6,011 bases of DNA from Deltaproteobacteria bacterium (GTDB lineage: Bacteria > UBA10199 > JACPAL01 > JACOUP01). The number at the start of each line of letters is the position of its first letter. The stretch's first letter is position 1. Positions 5,074 through 6,011 of this stretch are shown here, one piece after another. The stretch spans positions 1 to 6,011 of the forward strand of contig JAUSKE010000177.1 of the NCBI GenBank assembly GCA_030649435.1, read 5' to 3'. The notes below the pieces were generated by a model. It did no database searches. It saw nothing but the letters and a program-made list of their open reading frames with translations, and was not told the DNA's origin. Position numbers and translations under genes: made by a program.

Positions 5074-6011
5074 TGACAGAGTTCATCCGTAATTTTTCGA
5101 TCATTGCGCATGTCGATCATGGAAAGTCGACACTTGCCGACAGAATCCTCGAATTGACCGGTACCATTTCGGAACGAGAAAAGAGGGATCAGTTTCTCGA
5201 CAAGATGGACCTCGAACGGGAACGGGGGATCACCATCAAGGCGCAGACGGTTCGGCTCCGGTATAAAGCCAAAAATGGCAAAACTTATTTTTTCAACCTG
5301 ATCGACACCCCTGGCCATGTCGATTTTAATTACGAGGTTTCGCGAAGCCTCGCCGCCTGTGAAGGGGCCATTCTGGTCGTCGATGCGGCGCAAGGGGTTG
5401 AAGCACAGACGCTTGCCAACGCCTATCTGGCAATAGATAGCGGTCTAACTATCATTCCTGTCATCAACAAGATTGATCTTCCCTCCGCGCAACCGGAAAA
5501 GGTTCGAAAAGAGATCGAAGAGGTTGTTGGGCTGCCAGCTGATCAAGCAATCCTCGCCTCAGCGAAAACGGGGGAGGGGGTCTTGGAAATACTGGAGGCG
5601 ATTATCCATCTGATCCCGCCGCCCGGTGGGGATGCAAAAGCCCCACTCCGCGCCCTGATCTTCGACAGCTGGTTCGACCCGTACCAAGGGGTCGTCTCTC
5701 TGATCCGGATCGTCGATGGAAGTCTCAAAAAAGGGATGAAGATCCGCTTCCATGCCACCGGTAAAATTTATGAGGTTCAAAGGATCGGGGTCTTCAGCCC
5801 CGCCGCCGAAGAGCTTTCGGAATTAAAAACAGGGGAGGTCGGGTTCCTGGCCGCCGTCGTCAAATCGGTCCATGAAACACGGATCGGCGATACAATCACC
5901 GAGGAACACGACACCACCTCGGCACCACTCCCCGGATTTAAAGAGGTCAACCCAATGGTCTTTGCCGGGCTCTTTCCGGTGGACTCGGCCGCCTACGAGG
6001 ACTTTAAGGTC
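5073..6011 (+). CDS. lepA: Elongation factor 4 / LepA GTPase, N-terminal part (3' end outside window)
   Basis: Ribosome-associated translational GTPase (EF4), proposed to act in back-translocation or in initiation and small-subunit assembly. The first 313 of about 600 residues are present and open to the window end. All G motifs are intact: G1 AHVDHGKST (12-20), G2 RGIT (51-54), G3 DTPGH (78-82), G4 NKID (132-135), G5 SAK (163-165). LepA rather than EF-G, BipA or TypA is shown by IRNFSIIAHVDHGKST at the start, DLERERGITIKAQTV (46-60), SRSLAACEGA (90-99), IFDSWFDPYQGVV (196-208) and GFKEVNPMVFAGLFPVDS (288-305). Domain II begins near residue 190. The LepA-specific C-terminal domain lies outside. 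The start overlaps the upstream stop by one base (TAATG), with GAGAGG just before it. No signal peptidase gene (lepB), its E. coli partner, can be seen within the window. Confidence 0.97.
   Translation, partial: MTEFIRNFSIIAHVDHGKSTLADRILELTGTISEREKRDQFLDKMDLERERGITIKAQTVRLRYKAKNGKTYFFNLIDTPGHVDFNYEVSRSLAACEGAILVVDAAQGVEAQTLANAYLAIDSGLTIIPVINKIDLPSAQPEKVRKEIEEVVGLPADQAILASAKTGEGVLEILEAIIHLIPPPGGDAKAPLRALIFDSWFDPYQGVVSLIRIVDGSLKKGMKIRFHATGKIYEVQRIGVFSPAAEELSELKTGEVGFLAAVVKSVHETRIGDTITEEHDTTSAPLPGFKEVNPMVFAGLFPVDSAAYEDFKV

Noticed and set aside
5028..5393. A 121-codon antisense open frame opposite the start of lepA
   Set aside because: It is the complement of the conserved LepA G domain, with no motif or ribosome-binding site supporting it.

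Overview
The window looks like ordinary chromosome from a diderm (Gram-negative type) bacterium of moderate G+C. The SPOR-domain protein, a sulfate-binding protein with a Sec signal peptide and no lipobox, and the wording of the LepA G domain (for example DKMDLERERGIT and DFNYEVSRSL) together suggest a deltaproteobacterial or related uncultured lineage. That placement is inference from remembered family patterns. I see no RNA genes, insertion sequences, CRISPR arrays, integrase, phage genes or toxin partner.

Layout, all genes on the + strand. (1) Positions 1-4782 hold six tightly packed genes: the 3' end of argS, a SPOR-domain membrane protein, then a complete sulfate permease: periplasmic binding protein (sbp), two permeases (cysT/cysU, cysW) and ATPase (cysA). 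Every junction is an overlap or abutment: 8 bp between argS and the SPOR gene, TTGA into sbp, ATGA into cysT, TAG-ATG into cysW, ATGA into cysA. There is no internal intergenic base, so a single mRNA with translational coupling is likely. (2) Positions 4783-4860 are the only intergenic gap (78 bp). It holds a strong hairpin, a flanking second stem and a promoter-like TTGACT. (3) Positions 4861-6011 hold a 70-residue ribbon-helix-helix protein whose stop codon overlaps the start of lepA (TAATG). lepA runs off the window end.

How they work together: Sbp captures sulfate in the periplasm, CysT and CysW form the inner-membrane channel, and a CysA dimer drives transport. No sulfate-reduction or cysteine-synthesis gene is present in the window. 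ArgS (arginyl-tRNA charging) and LepA/EF4 (ribosome-associated GTPase) are translation genes flanking the transport block. The SPOR protein probably binds septal peptidoglycan.

Nothing here is a clearly new system. The points most worth checking are the operon linking argS, SPOR and sulfate permease, a possibly leaderless mRNA for the ribbon-helix-helix gene, a small hairpin that would mask the lepA ribosome-binding site, and the pairing of a DNA-binding regulator with lepA.
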